This document shows positions 1-5,181 of a DNA stretch of 5,195 nt, piece by piece (position 1 is the stretch's first letter; each line of letters opens with the position of its first letter). The stretch spans positions 1 through 5,195 of the forward strand of contig WAQV01000049.1 of NCBI GenBank assembly GCA_015520065.1, written 5' to 3'. The position numbers and the translations under genes are program-made. Source of the DNA: Candidatus Pacearchaeota archaeon (GTDB lineage: Archaea > Nanobdellota > Nanobdellia > Pacearchaeales > GW2011-AR1). Under the pieces are notes generated by a model, which saw only the letters and a program-made list of their open reading frames with translations, did not search any database and was not told the origin of the DNA.

Positions 1-1
1 A

Positions 2-1330
2 GAATTCATACCTACAGAGCAATGGTTCATTAAAATTCTTGATAAGAAAAAAGAGCTTATAGAGATTGCAAAGAAAATAAACTGGCGTCCTGAATTTATG
101 TTTAAAAGGTACGAGAACTGGGTGAAAGGATTAGAGTGGGACTGGAGCATTTCCAGAGACAGGCATTTTGGAGTTCCGATTCCTGTATGGGAGTGCAAAA
201 AATGCAAGGAAATTATTTTGCCTTCTGAAGATGAACTGCCTGTTGACCCTCTGGAAACAGAAAAGAAATGTCCTTCTTGCAACTCAACAGCAGAGCCTGA
301 AAGGAGAGTTCTTGATACATGGGCCACTTCCTCATTAACACCGCAAATAGCATCATCTCTTGTTAATGGAAAGGTGAAAATACCATTCTCTTTAAGGCCT
401 CAGGCGCATGACATAATAAGAACATGGGCGTTTTACACTATTGTAAAATCCTATCTTCATGAAAAGAAAATCCCCTGGGAAAATATAATGATCTCTGGAT
501 TTGTTACATACGAAGGCGAAAAAATGTCAAAAAGCAAAGGGAATGTTATTAATCCTCGTGAAGTTATGGATGAGTATGGAGCAGATGTTTTAAGGTTCTG
601 GGCAGCTGGCTCTAAATTAGGAGAGGATATGGATTATAATGAAAAAGACATTATTACTGGAGGCAGGTTCGTTACTAAACTTTTGAATGCTTCAAGATTC
701 GTGTTTATGAATTTGGATGGCTGGAAAAATGCAAAGCCTGAAAAGTTCTGTCTTCTGGACGAGTTATTTTTGGCAAAACTTAACTCTTTAATTGAAAGGG
801 TTACAGATAACTTTAAAGAGTATGACTACTCTCATGCAAAAGCTGCTGTTGAGAAGTTTTTCTGGCATGATTTTTGCGATAATTATTTAGAGATTGTCAA
901 AAAAAGAATTTACCAGGGAGATGAGACTGAAAAACTTTCAGCTCAATACACTCTTTACAACTCTCTGCTAACAATTATAAAACTAATAGCTCCGATTATG
1001 CCTTTTATTACAGAAGAAATTTACCAGAAATGGTTTAAGAAATACGAAAATGAAAAAAGCATTCATATCTCCAAGTGGCCAGAGGTTATAGAGGGTTTGG
1101 AAAAATACCCAGACAGCTCGGAAAGGGAAAGCAAACTTGAGTTGCTGTATGAAGTAGTTTCAAAAATAAGGCATGAGAAAACAAAATCTCAAAAATCCAT
1201 GAAAGCAGAGATTGTATTAACTCTCGAGAAAAACGTTCTTGAGAAACTGGAAGGAATGCTTGATGATTTGGCAGGAGTTGCCAATGCCAAAGAAATCCGT
1301 GAGGGAGATTTCAGTGTGGAATTTGTTTGA
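2..1330 (+). CDS. valS: Valyl-tRNA synthetase, C-terminal part (5' end outside window)
   Basis: This is a class I aminoacyl-tRNA synthetase that charges tRNA-Val with valine in the cytoplasm. The frame is open from base 2, so the start and the HIGH motif lie upstream and 442 residues are visible. In order they show a TEQWF segment near residue 6, a WDWSISRDRHFGVPIPVW stretch (about 45-63) typical of ValRS, a zinc-ribbon-like insertion with CxxC pairs at 65/68 and 90/93, the VLDTWATSS segment, and the KMSKS ATP-binding loop (KMSKSKGN at bases 521-544). An alpha-helical anticodon-binding domain follows. The protein stops soon after an IRHEKTKSQKSM segment and shows no long C-terminal coiled-coil arm of the kind bacterial ValRS carries, which fits the archaeal form. 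The specificity call (Val rather than Ile or Leu) rests on recalled family motifs and is strong. Confidence 0.96.
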   Translation, partial: EFIPTEQWFIKILDKKKELIEIAKKINWRPEFMFKRYENWVKGLEWDWSISRDRHFGVPIPVWECKKCKEIILPSEDELPVDPLETEKKCPSCNSTAEPERRVLDTWATSSLTPQIASSLVNGKVKIPFSLRPQAHDIIRTWAFYTIVKSYLHEKKIPWENIMISGFVTYEGEKMSKSKGNVINPREVMDEYGADVLRFWAAGSKLGEDMDYNEKDIITGGRFVTKLLNASRFVFMNLDGWKNAKPEKFCLLDELFLAKLNSLIERVTDNFKEYDYSHAKAAVEKFFWHDFCDNYLEIVKKRIYQGDETEKLSAQYTLYNSLLTIIKLIAPIMPFITEEIYQKWFKKYENEKSIHISKWPEVIEGLEKYPDSSERESKLELLYEVVSKIRHEKTKSQKSMKAEIVLTLEKNVLEKLEGMLDDLAGVANAKEIREGDFSVEFV

Positions 1331-1350
1331 TGTTTCTCTGCTGGGCAAAA

Positions 1351-1360
1351 GGTTTTTAAG
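1351..1360 (+). promoter_or_regulatory. TATA-like promoter element of the eL15 gene
   Basis: The box GGTTTTTAAG is centred about 26 bases before the eL15 ATG. No purine-rich Shine-Dalgarno site lies between box and start. Archaeal transcription begins about 25 bases after TATA, which would put the mRNA start at or next to the ATG (leaderless). The same core, GTTTTTAA, occurs at 2002-2009 before rubrerythrin. Position and composition are seen; promoter function is inferred. Confidence 0.5.
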
Positions 1361-1365
1361 CAAAC

Positions 1366-1372
1366 TTTTTTT
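1366..1372 (+). terminator. Possible oligo-T terminator after valS
   Basis: A run of seven T lies 36 bases after the valS stop with no hairpin in front of it, as expected for archaeal intrinsic termination on the coding-strand T tract. It sits between the eL15 TATA box and its ATG, so it would end the valS transcript without affecting a leaderless eL15 mRNA. Inference only. Confidence 0.3.
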
Positions 1373-1381
1373 ACAATATTC

Positions 1382-1954
1382 ATGGTCAAAGGATTATATC
1401 ATTATTTAAGAGAAGCGTGGAAAAAGCCTGACACTAAGACTCTAAAAGAAAGGATGATAGAGTGGAGAAAATCCCCAGTGTTTGTCAGAGTTGACAAGCC
1501 TTTAAGAATTGACAGAGCAAGAAGCCTTGGATACAAAGATAAAAAAGGTTTTGTCATAATCAGAGTAAGGATTAAAAGAGGAGGGCATAAAAGGCCAAGG
1601 CCAAACAAGGGTCGTAGAAGTAAAAGGCTTCACACTAGAAAAAATCTTAAAATGAATTACAAATGGATAGCTGAATCAAGAGTTCAGAAAAAGTTCACTA
1701 ATTTAGAAGTTCTAAACTCTTACTGGATAGGAAAAGACGGACAGCATTATTTTTATGAGGTTATATGCGTTGACCCGAGCAGACCTGAAATAAAAAACGA
1801 CAAAACAATAAACTGGATTTGCGAGGGAAGCAACAAAAAAAGAGCATTGAGAGGTCTTACAAGTGCAGCCAAGAAATCCAGAGGCTTAAGAGACAAGCAT
1901 CCTGCAAACAAAGCAAGACCGAGTGTAAGAGCAGGAGGAAGAAAAGGAAAATGA
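1382..1954 (+). CDS. rpl15e: Large ribosomal subunit protein eL15 (L15e)
   Basis: This is a structural protein of the archaeal/eukaryotic 50S/60S subunit, absent from bacteria, that packs against 23S rRNA. At 190 residues it is the usual archaeal length. Family landmarks in order are a YHYLREAWKKP N-terminus (about 6-16), RIDRARSLGYK (43-53), a very basic RRGGHKRPRP-type stretch where it meets rRNA (about 65-80), NLEVLNSYWIG (about 107-117), a VDPSRPEIK segment (about 130-138), NWICE, and a RGLTSAAKKSRGLR element (157-170). A lysine/arginine-rich tail follows and probably threads into rRNA. The ATG at 1382 is placed by the family N-terminus and by the TATA box about 26 bases upstream. It has its own promoter and appears to be a single-gene unit between valS and the rubrerythrin operon. 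Confidence 0.96.
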   Translation: MVKGLYHYLREAWKKPDTKTLKERMIEWRKSPVFVRVDKPLRIDRARSLGYKDKKGFVIIRVRIKRGGHKRPRPNKGRRSKRLHTRKNLKMNYKWIAESRVQKKFTNLEVLNSYWIGKDGQHYFYEVICVDPSRPEIKNDKTINWICEGSNKKRALRGLTSAAKKSRGLRDKHPANKARPSVRAGGRKGK

Positions 1955-1982
1955 GGGATTATCCATCTAAAACCAAAATATA

Positions 1983-2018
1983 TTTAAACTCTGATTTTAT
2001 AGTTTTTAAACTTTAAAC
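1983..2018 (+). promoter_or_regulatory. Promoter region of the rubrerythrin operon with three TTTAAAC heptamers
   Basis: TTTAAAC occurs at 1983-1989, 2005-2011 and 2012-2018, the last two in direct tandem and the first 22 bases (about two helical turns) upstream. The box GTTTTTAAAC (2002-2011) is about 29 bases before the ATG and would give a nearly leaderless mRNA. The box around 1977-1988 (ATATATTTAAA) would instead give a leader of about 27 bases. The heptamers may be alternative TATA boxes, regulator half-sites, or both. Which one is used cannot be told from sequence. Confidence 0.45.
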
Positions 2019-2035
2019 AATAAAAAAGAGAAAAA

Positions 2036-2617
2036 ATGGAAAAAACCCTCAAAAACCTTGTTAAAGCATTCATTGGTGAAAGCCAGGCAAGAAACAGATA
2101 TACTTTTTATGCAAAAGTTGCAAAAAAAGAAGGATATGAGCAGATTGCTGCAATATTTCTTGAAACTGCTGAACAGGAAAAGGAGCATGCAAAAAGGCTG
2201 TTTGAGCATATTCAAGAGATTAAAGAAAAATTAGGGGATAGTGCTACAATTGAGGTTGAGGCTGCTGCTCCTACAATATATGGTGATACTGTTGAGAATC
2301 TTAAGGCTGCAATAAACGGAGAACATTACGAGACTGCTGAGATGTACCCTGAATTTGCAAAAGTTGCAGAAGAGGAAGGACTATACGATATTGCAAACAG
2401 GTTGAGAGCAATAGCAGTTGCAGAAAAGCACCATGAGGAAAGGTATGAAAGGCTGTTAAAGCAGGTTCAGGAGGGCAAATTCTTCAAAAAGGACGAGGAA
2501 ATTACATGGGTATGCAGAGAGTGCGGATATATGCATGTTGGCAAGGAACCGCCAGAAAAATGCCCTTCATGCGACCATGACAGAGCATTCTTTCAAAGAA
2601 GATGCGAGGAGTATTAG
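2036..2617 (+). CDS. rbr: Rubrerythrin (NADH-linked peroxide reductase, diiron plus rubredoxin domains)
   Basis: This cytoplasmic non-heme iron enzyme reduces hydrogen peroxide to water with electrons delivered through rubredoxin, and typically protects anaerobes. The 193 residues match the usual length of about 190. The N-terminal ferritin-like four-helix domain (about 1-145) carries every expected diiron ligand by alignment to the recalled Desulfovibrio enzyme: E15 in [10 protein letters not shown]48 and H51 in EQEKEH, E96 and E99 in [10 protein letters not shown], and E130 and H133 in [10 protein letters not shown]. The C-terminal rubredoxin-like domain has C160, C163, C176 and C179 (CRECGY and CPSC), so the FeS4 electron-transfer site is intact. 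The ATG at 2036 is the only start that fits the family N-terminus. It is preceded by A-rich sequence without a Shine-Dalgarno site. It is first in an operon with desulfoferrodoxin. Confidence 0.97.
   Translation: MEKTLKNLVKAFIGESQARNRYTFYAKVAKKEGYEQIAAIFLETAEQEKEHAKRLFEHIQEIKEKLGDSATIEVEAAAPTIYGDTVENLKAAINGEHYETAEMYPEFAKVAEEEGLYDIANRLRAIAVAEKHHEERYERLLKQVQEGKFFKKDEEITWVCRECGYMHVGKEPPEKCPSCDHDRAFFQRRCEEY
2606..2611 (+). promoter_or_regulatory. Shine-Dalgarno site of the desulfoferrodoxin gene
   Basis: GAGGAG lies inside the last codons of rubrerythrin, seven bases before the ATG at 2619. It fixes that ATG as the start over upstream in-frame alternatives. It is the only well-placed Shine-Dalgarno site in the window, as expected for an internal operon gene in an organism whose first genes look leaderless. 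Confidence 0.7.
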
Positions 2618-2618
2618 A

Positions 2619-3005
2619 ATGACTCAGCAATTGCAAATCTATAAATGCGAAGTCTGCGGAAATATTGTTGAAGTGTTGCACACAGGAGGAGGGACTCTTG
2701 TATGTTGCGGTCAGGACATGAAGCTTATGGAAGAGAATACTGTTGACGCTTCCAAGGAAAAACATGTTCCTGTTCTTGAGAAAACAGAAACAGGAGGGAC
2801 TCTTGTAAAAGTAGGAAGTGTTGAGCATCCTATGGAGCCAGAACACTATATAGAATGGATTGAGCTTGAAAACAAGGACAAAAACAAAGTGTGCAGACAG
2901 CACTTGCAGCCAGGCCAGAAACCAGAAGCAAAATTCTGCGCAAAAACAGACAACATAAAAGCAAGAGCTTATTGCAATCTTCACGGCTTGTGGAGCAATG
3001 AGTAG
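2619..3005 (+). CDS. dfx: Desulfoferrodoxin, class I (2Fe) superoxide reductase
   Basis: This enzyme reduces superoxide to hydrogen peroxide without making oxygen; the peroxide is then a substrate for the rubrerythrin encoded just upstream. The 128 residues carry both iron sites. The N-terminal desulforedoxin-like center I has C10, C13, C29 and C30. The C-terminal neelaredoxin domain holds the catalytic center II with H49, H70, H76, C119 and H122, plus the conserved E47-K48 pair that guides superoxide. The ATG at 2619 begins one base after the rubrerythrin stop and has a GAGGAG site. An open frame reaches further upstream to 2535, but that extension overlaps the rubredoxin domain and lacks family similarity. 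Two extra cysteines, C92 and C107, are not iron ligands and are unusual for the family as I recall it. Confidence 0.96.
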   Translation: MTQQLQIYKCEVCGNIVEVLHTGGGTLVCCGQDMKLMEENTVDASKEKHVPVLEKTETGGTLVKVGSVEHPMEPEHYIEWIELENKDKNKVCRQHLQPGQKPEAKFCAKTDNIKARAYCNLHGLWSNE

Positions 3006-3006
3006 G

Positions 3007-3012
3007 TTTTTT
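3007..3012 (+). terminator. Oligo-T terminator candidate after the rbr-dfx operon
   Basis: Six T residues begin two bases after the dfx stop, with a further T5 at about 3050-3054 and no strong hairpin. This fits archaeal T-tract termination, but poly-T runs are common in such AT-rich DNA. Confidence 0.35.
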
Positions 3013-3109
3013 CAGTTAATTCTTATCTTGTAAATCCTTCATAGAGAGTTTTTATTAAGAGAGAAGTTCATCTCTGAAATAGAAATTATTTAAGTAAGGT
3101 AATCACTCA

Positions 3110-3127
3110 ATGATAGTTACATGATAG
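3110..3127 (+). repeat. Direct repeat ATGATAG x2 upstream of a promoter
   Basis: ATGATAG occurs at 3110-3116 and 3121-3127, an 11-base period that places both copies on the same face of the helix. The second copy ends three bases before a TATA-like box. It could be a regulator site for the gene starting at 3186. It could also be chance. The rest of the 180-base gap between dfx and that gene shows no RNA gene and no convincing hairpin. Confidence 0.3.
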
Positions 3128-3130
3128 AAA

Positions 3131-3142
3131 GTTTTATAAATA
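3131..3142 (+). promoter_or_regulatory. TATA-like box of the 120-residue unknown gene
   Basis: GTTTTATAAATA is preceded by purine-rich GAAA that could act as a BRE. Its centre is about 50 bases before the ATG at 3186, predicting a leader of roughly 25 bases, unlike the leaderless pattern of most neighbours. Confidence 0.45.
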
Positions 3143-3185
3143 ACCCTCGTGTTTCAAAAACAAAGGTTCTATAATAGTATTTAGA

Positions 3186-3548
3186 ATGAAAAAAGAAATT
3201 TATTTAATCAAGGCACTGGAAGTAGATATTAAAACAGATTTTAAATCTACTGCAAGAATTGATCTTATTCATAGAACTGAGAATTTGGACGCCTTATTCT
3301 TAAAAAGTTCAAGCATTTACCCTCTTCTTCGAGATTACTGTAAAGAAAATTCAACCAGAGCTATAGATATAATTAATATTTTATCTGATGACTCTCTTAT
3401 GGTTTCTTACTTCATTGAGAGTTATGCTAAAAAAAATCCAGAAAAAAGAAGAATGGCATATGTAGGAAAAGCAAATATAAGCGAGCTTGAGGAGCTTTTA
3501 TCCGAAAGTTTTGAGATTGTTAAGATAGAGCTATCCGATAAACCTTAG
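3186..3548 (+). CDS. Hypothetical protein, 120 residues
   Basis: I do not recognise this protein. It is soluble by composition, with no signal peptide or membrane segment. It shows alternating strand-like and helix-like stretches: a strand-like start (residues 3-14), a second around 23-30, helical segments at about 43-52 and 57-82, a basic NPEKRR turn (84-89), and a strand-helix-strand end (91-115). There are no catalytic motifs and one cysteine (C52). The ATG at 3186 is the first in frame and has no Shine-Dalgarno site. An A8 run at 3429-3436 encodes the KKN. Its stop codon overlaps that of the opposing gene by four bases, so the two are a tail-to-tail pair. Codon and base use look like the neighbouring core genes, and length with good start and promoter spacing suggest a real gene. 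Confidence 0.7.
   Translation: MKKEIYLIKALEVDIKTDFKSTARIDLIHRTENLDALFLKSSSIYPLLRDYCKENSTRAIDIINILSDDSLMVSYFIESYAKKNPEKRRMAYVGKANISELEELLSESFEIVKIELSDKP
3429..3436 (-). terminator. Possible T8 terminator for the opposing gene, inside the 120-residue gene
   Basis: Eight A on the + strand are eight T on the minus strand, about 109 bases past the stop of the minus-strand gene ending at 3545. It is the longest T run downstream of that stop. If used, the minus transcript would be antisense to the last third of the + gene. It may equally be only a lysine-rich codon run. Confidence 0.25.
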
Positions 3549-4348
3549 TTTCTAATCTCGCTCAATTTTTGATTTAACTCTTCTGCTTCAATCTTTCTTA
3601 TCTCATTTATCAAGTTAATAAAATTTGTTGCTATGTTTCTACCGGCCCTTACATCGCTCGGAGTTTTTGATACTGCAACAAACAAGTCTTCATTTTTATT
3701 CCAATATATCTTTCCGTGCTTCTTTCCTGAGGAGAACCCAAGTTCGTAATGTTTCATAATCTGACGCTGATCTTTGTCAGGTTCTCCATTCCATTTTATA
3801 AAAGCACCTCTTATTTTCTGCTTCTCTTCTTCTGAAAGATATTCTGGCTTGACGCTAAATTCTTTGCCAAAAGTTGCCTTCCAGAACTCTATATAAGGAA
3901 CAATCTTTGAGGATAGCTTATTTTTCCTTATCTCACATATTATTTTATCATAAAACTTATCCCCGTAATTTCTTTTAATGAGTTTCATTATCTCCTCATT
4001 ACTCTTAAACTCTTGTATCAACTCTTTAAACTCTCCAAGAGAAATTTCCTGGCTACTTAGCCATCCTGAATGATCTATAAGACGGTACCTTTCATCTACG
4101 CTCCCATGATTTTTATCATAAACAGTAATTCCCTCATTAAGCGCTATCTTTTCTAACTCTCTGACTTTTTTTCCAACAGCCATTAAGACCACTCCTCCTG
4201 CAATAAGTATAATGCTTAAAACAGAGCTTATGGCATCAGCCCTTTCTGAGATAACATTACCAGTAATCCCTAACTGGGAGCTTATCAGTAAAAATATCCC
4301 AGTTATAAACAAAATCCCTCCTATCACCTCCTTTGCACCAAAATGCAT
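3545..4348 (-). CDS. Membrane-anchored protein with HicA-like C-terminal segment, function unknown
   Basis: This 267-residue protein opens with two hydrophobic helices (about 8-26 and 39-58) separated by a short loop reading GITGNVISERAD. The rest, with a basic KKVRELEK just after helix two, is probably cytoplasmic. Residues 72-190 are a mixed, charged region I do not recognise. Near the C-terminus, residues 200-245 contain HYELGFSSGKKHGKIYWN, then DLFVAVSKTPSDVRAGRN and a helix. This HGKIY...SKTPSDxRAxxN layout resembles small dsRBD/HicA-like proteins I recall from phages and bacteria; no function follows directly. A helix rich in charged residues ends the protein. The ATG at 4348 has a TATA-like box about 31 bases upstream. 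An internal AAGGAGGTGAT could serve a TTG at codon 13. Its end overlaps the + gene by four bases. Confidence 0.8.
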   Translation of the reverse strand: MHFGAKEVIGGILFITGIFLLISSQLGITGNVISERADAISSVLSIILIAGGVVLMAVGKKVRELEKIALNEGITVYDKNHGSVDERYRLIDHSGWLSSQEISLGEFKELIQEFKSNEEIMKLIKRNYGDKFYDKIICEIRKNKLSSKIVPYIEFWKATFGKEFSVKPEYLSEEEKQKIRGAFIKWNGEPDKDQRQIMKHYELGFSSGKKHGKIYWNKNEDLFVAVSKTPSDVRAGRNIATNFINLINEIRKIEAEELNQKLSEIRN

Positions 4349-4373
4349 TGTTAATTATCCAAGCAATTTTTAG

Positions 4374-4386
4374 TTAATAAATATTA
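4374..4386 (-). promoter_or_regulatory. TATA-like box of the minus-strand membrane protein gene
   Basis: Read on the minus strand it is TAATATTTATTAA, centred about 31 bases before the ATG at 4348, predicting an mRNA leader of only a few bases. There is no Shine-Dalgarno site before that ATG. Confidence 0.45.
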
Positions 4387-4399
4387 TTGTTTTAGGCTT

Positions 4400-4415
4400 C
4401 AACATTTATATGTTG
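4400..4415. repeat. Inverted repeat in the divergent intergenic region, possible operator
   Basis: CAACAT-TTAT-ATGTTG is a perfect 6-base inverted repeat around four bases. It lies between the divergent starts at 4348 (minus) and 4471 (+). Its centre (TTTATAT one way, ATATAAA the other) is TATA-like, so a bound regulator could occlude promoter elements of both genes. Without a T run on either side it is unlikely to be a terminator. Confidence 0.4.
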
Positions 4416-4418
4416 GTG

Positions 4419-4437
4419 CTTAAACTTAAAAATATCC
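4419..4437 (+). promoter_or_regulatory. Candidate promoter of the 84-residue membrane protein gene
   Basis: A tandem CTTAAA-CTTAAA (4419-4430) runs into AAATAT. The A/T-rich core around 4431 is about 40 bases before the ATG, predicting a leader near 14 bases. It also follows the inverted repeat directly. The box is not as clear as the others in this window. Confidence 0.35.
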
Positions 4438-4470
4438 TCTCCCTTGCTAAATTAATCAAACAAAAAGAAA

Positions 4471-4725
4471 ATGCTGCTATATAAGATAATTGGAGTTATT
4501 GGCTTAGTGTTCATTATTGCAGGAAATCTCACAATACACAAAAACAAAACTGTCAGGAGAAAATACACTTATCCTTTGCTGATTGCAGGAGGAATTTTCC
4601 TCGAGATTTACAGCATTTATCTTGGTGACAGAATATTTATGACCTTGCAAGGAATTTTCATAATTGCTGCTATTTATGGGATGATAAAAATAAATAGAAG
4701 ATGTAAGGAAATGATTAGTTCTTGA
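4471..4725 (+). CDS. Small three-helix membrane protein, 84 residues
   Basis: Almost the whole protein is membrane-embedded: helices at about 4-20, 34-50 and 55-73, with a positively charged first loop (HKNKTVRRKY, 23-32) and a basic tail (NRRCKE, 75-80) that by the positive-inside rule would be on opposite sides of an odd helix count from each other, so orientation is uncertain. LGDRIFMTLQGIFIIAAIYG (51-70) resembles the last helix of small CBU_0592-like or lipid-A-synthase-N-terminal-like membrane domains (LGD, LQ, AIYG); this is a recalled resemblance, not a firm assignment. There is no signal peptide cleavage site. The ATG at 4471 has no Shine-Dalgarno site. The 3' end overlaps the opposing gene by 11 bases. 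No substrate or role can be named. Confidence 0.7.
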   Translation: MLLYKIIGVIGLVFIIAGNLTIHKNKTVRRKYTYPLLIAGGIFLEIYSIYLGDRIFMTLQGIFIIAAIYGMIKINRRCKEMISS

Positions 4726-5104
4726 GGAGCTTTATAATCTCTTCTTTGAATTTTACTCTAAATATATATTGTTTATAATCTTCAGGAAAAACTTTTATTT
4801 TTCTAAGAGGGGTGAGCGGTTCAGTTGATAGATACTGTCCGTTTGGTCCTTTAATTGGATTTTTAACATCAACTTCATAAACATAGCCTGCTTTTGGCAT
4901 TGCATTTCCAAGAATTACTAATTTATCTTTAGACACTCCGAAGGAAGTTTTCCCTTTAAGAGTTTTTCCAATTGCATAAAGCGCTGCATGAAGAAAAGTT
5001 TTTGTTAAGAAAATACCTTTCAGGTTTTCAAACTCGTTCGCTCCTTTTGCTTTTTGAGGTTTCAGAATCCTGACATCTTTAGGGGAGCCATGATAGAGTT
5101 TCAT
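4715..5104 (-). CDS. Putative ADP-ribosyltransferase-fold protein, 129 residues
   Basis: The protein starts directly with KLYHGSPKD (2-10). The LYHGS strand followed by a short loop is the NAD-binding first motif of many small ART-fold families, with H5 as the candidate conserved histidine. GIFLTKTFLHAALYA (30-44) fits the second ART element, a strand with aromatic/threonine then a helix (IFxT....AxxYA). YVYEVDV (74-80) and then QYLSTEPLTPLRKIKV (90-105) fit the third, with E95 as candidate acidic residue. Length suits a minimal ART domain with nothing attached, so it is a soluble intracellular protein rather than a secreted toxin. The target is unknown, and catalytic activity is unproven. 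ATG 5104 has a TATA-like box about 30 bases upstream and appears leaderless. Convergent 11-base overlap with the membrane protein gene. Confidence 0.8.
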   Translation of the reverse strand: MKLYHGSPKDVRILKPQKAKGANEFENLKGIFLTKTFLHAALYAIGKTLKGKTSFGVSKDKLVILGNAMPKAGYVYEVDVKNPIKGPNGQYLSTEPLTPLRKIKVFPEDYKQYIFRVKFKEEIIKLLKN

Positions 5105-5128
5105 GATACTACAATGAATGAAGGAAGG

Positions 5129-5140
5129 TTTATATATTTA
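5129..5140 (-). promoter_or_regulatory. TATA-like box of the ART-fold gene
   Basis: On the minus strand it reads TAAATATATAAA, centred about 30 bases before the ATG at 5104, predicting an mRNA with a leader of zero to a few bases. It is one of the best TATA matches in the window. The same duplex read on the + strand (TTTATATATTTA) could also serve the rightward start at 5182. Confidence 0.55.
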
Positions 5141-5150
5141 GATATTTTTT

Positions 5151-5161
5151 GATATAAAAAG
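5151..5161 (+). promoter_or_regulatory. TATA-like box for a rightward gene at the window edge
   Basis: GATATAAAAAG is centred about 27 bases before the ATG at 5182, the same spacing as the other leaderless starts here. It supports a gene running off the right edge, divergent from the ART-fold gene. Confidence 0.4.
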
Positions 5162-5181
5162 AGGGTAAAAGGAATAGCAAA

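Noticed and set aside
1325..1345. TTGATGT ... CTGC, a possible C/D box guide RNA overlapping the valS end
   Set aside because: The C-like box has a mismatch, there is no CTGA D box, and no internal C'/D' pair follows at proper spacing.
1819..2016. A 65-codon + strand open frame overlapping the eL15 end
   Set aside because: It is an out-of-frame reading of the basic eL15 tail and the promoter region, with no start signals and no recognisable protein.
2535..2618. A 28-residue N-terminal extension of desulfoferrodoxin
   Set aside because: It overlaps the rubredoxin domain of rubrerythrin in another frame. The family N-terminus starts at the ATG at 2619, which has the GAGGAG site.
2502..2984. 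A 160-codon open frame on the minus strand
   Set aside because: It lies antisense to the rubrerythrin end and desulfoferrodoxin, both certain genes. Its phenylalanine/cysteine-rich composition is what the reverse of lysine/glutamate-rich coding sequence produces, and it has no promoter or Shine-Dalgarno support.
3060..3075. AGAGA-AGTTCA-TCTCT hairpin after the dfx operon
   Set aside because: Only five base pairs with no T tract behind it; too weak for a terminator or RNA gene and expected by chance in AT-rich DNA.
3170..3175. TATAAT, like a bacterial -10 box
   Set aside because: The genome is archaeal by gene content, and the box is only 16 bases before the ATG at 3186, too close for a TATA element giving a usable mRNA.
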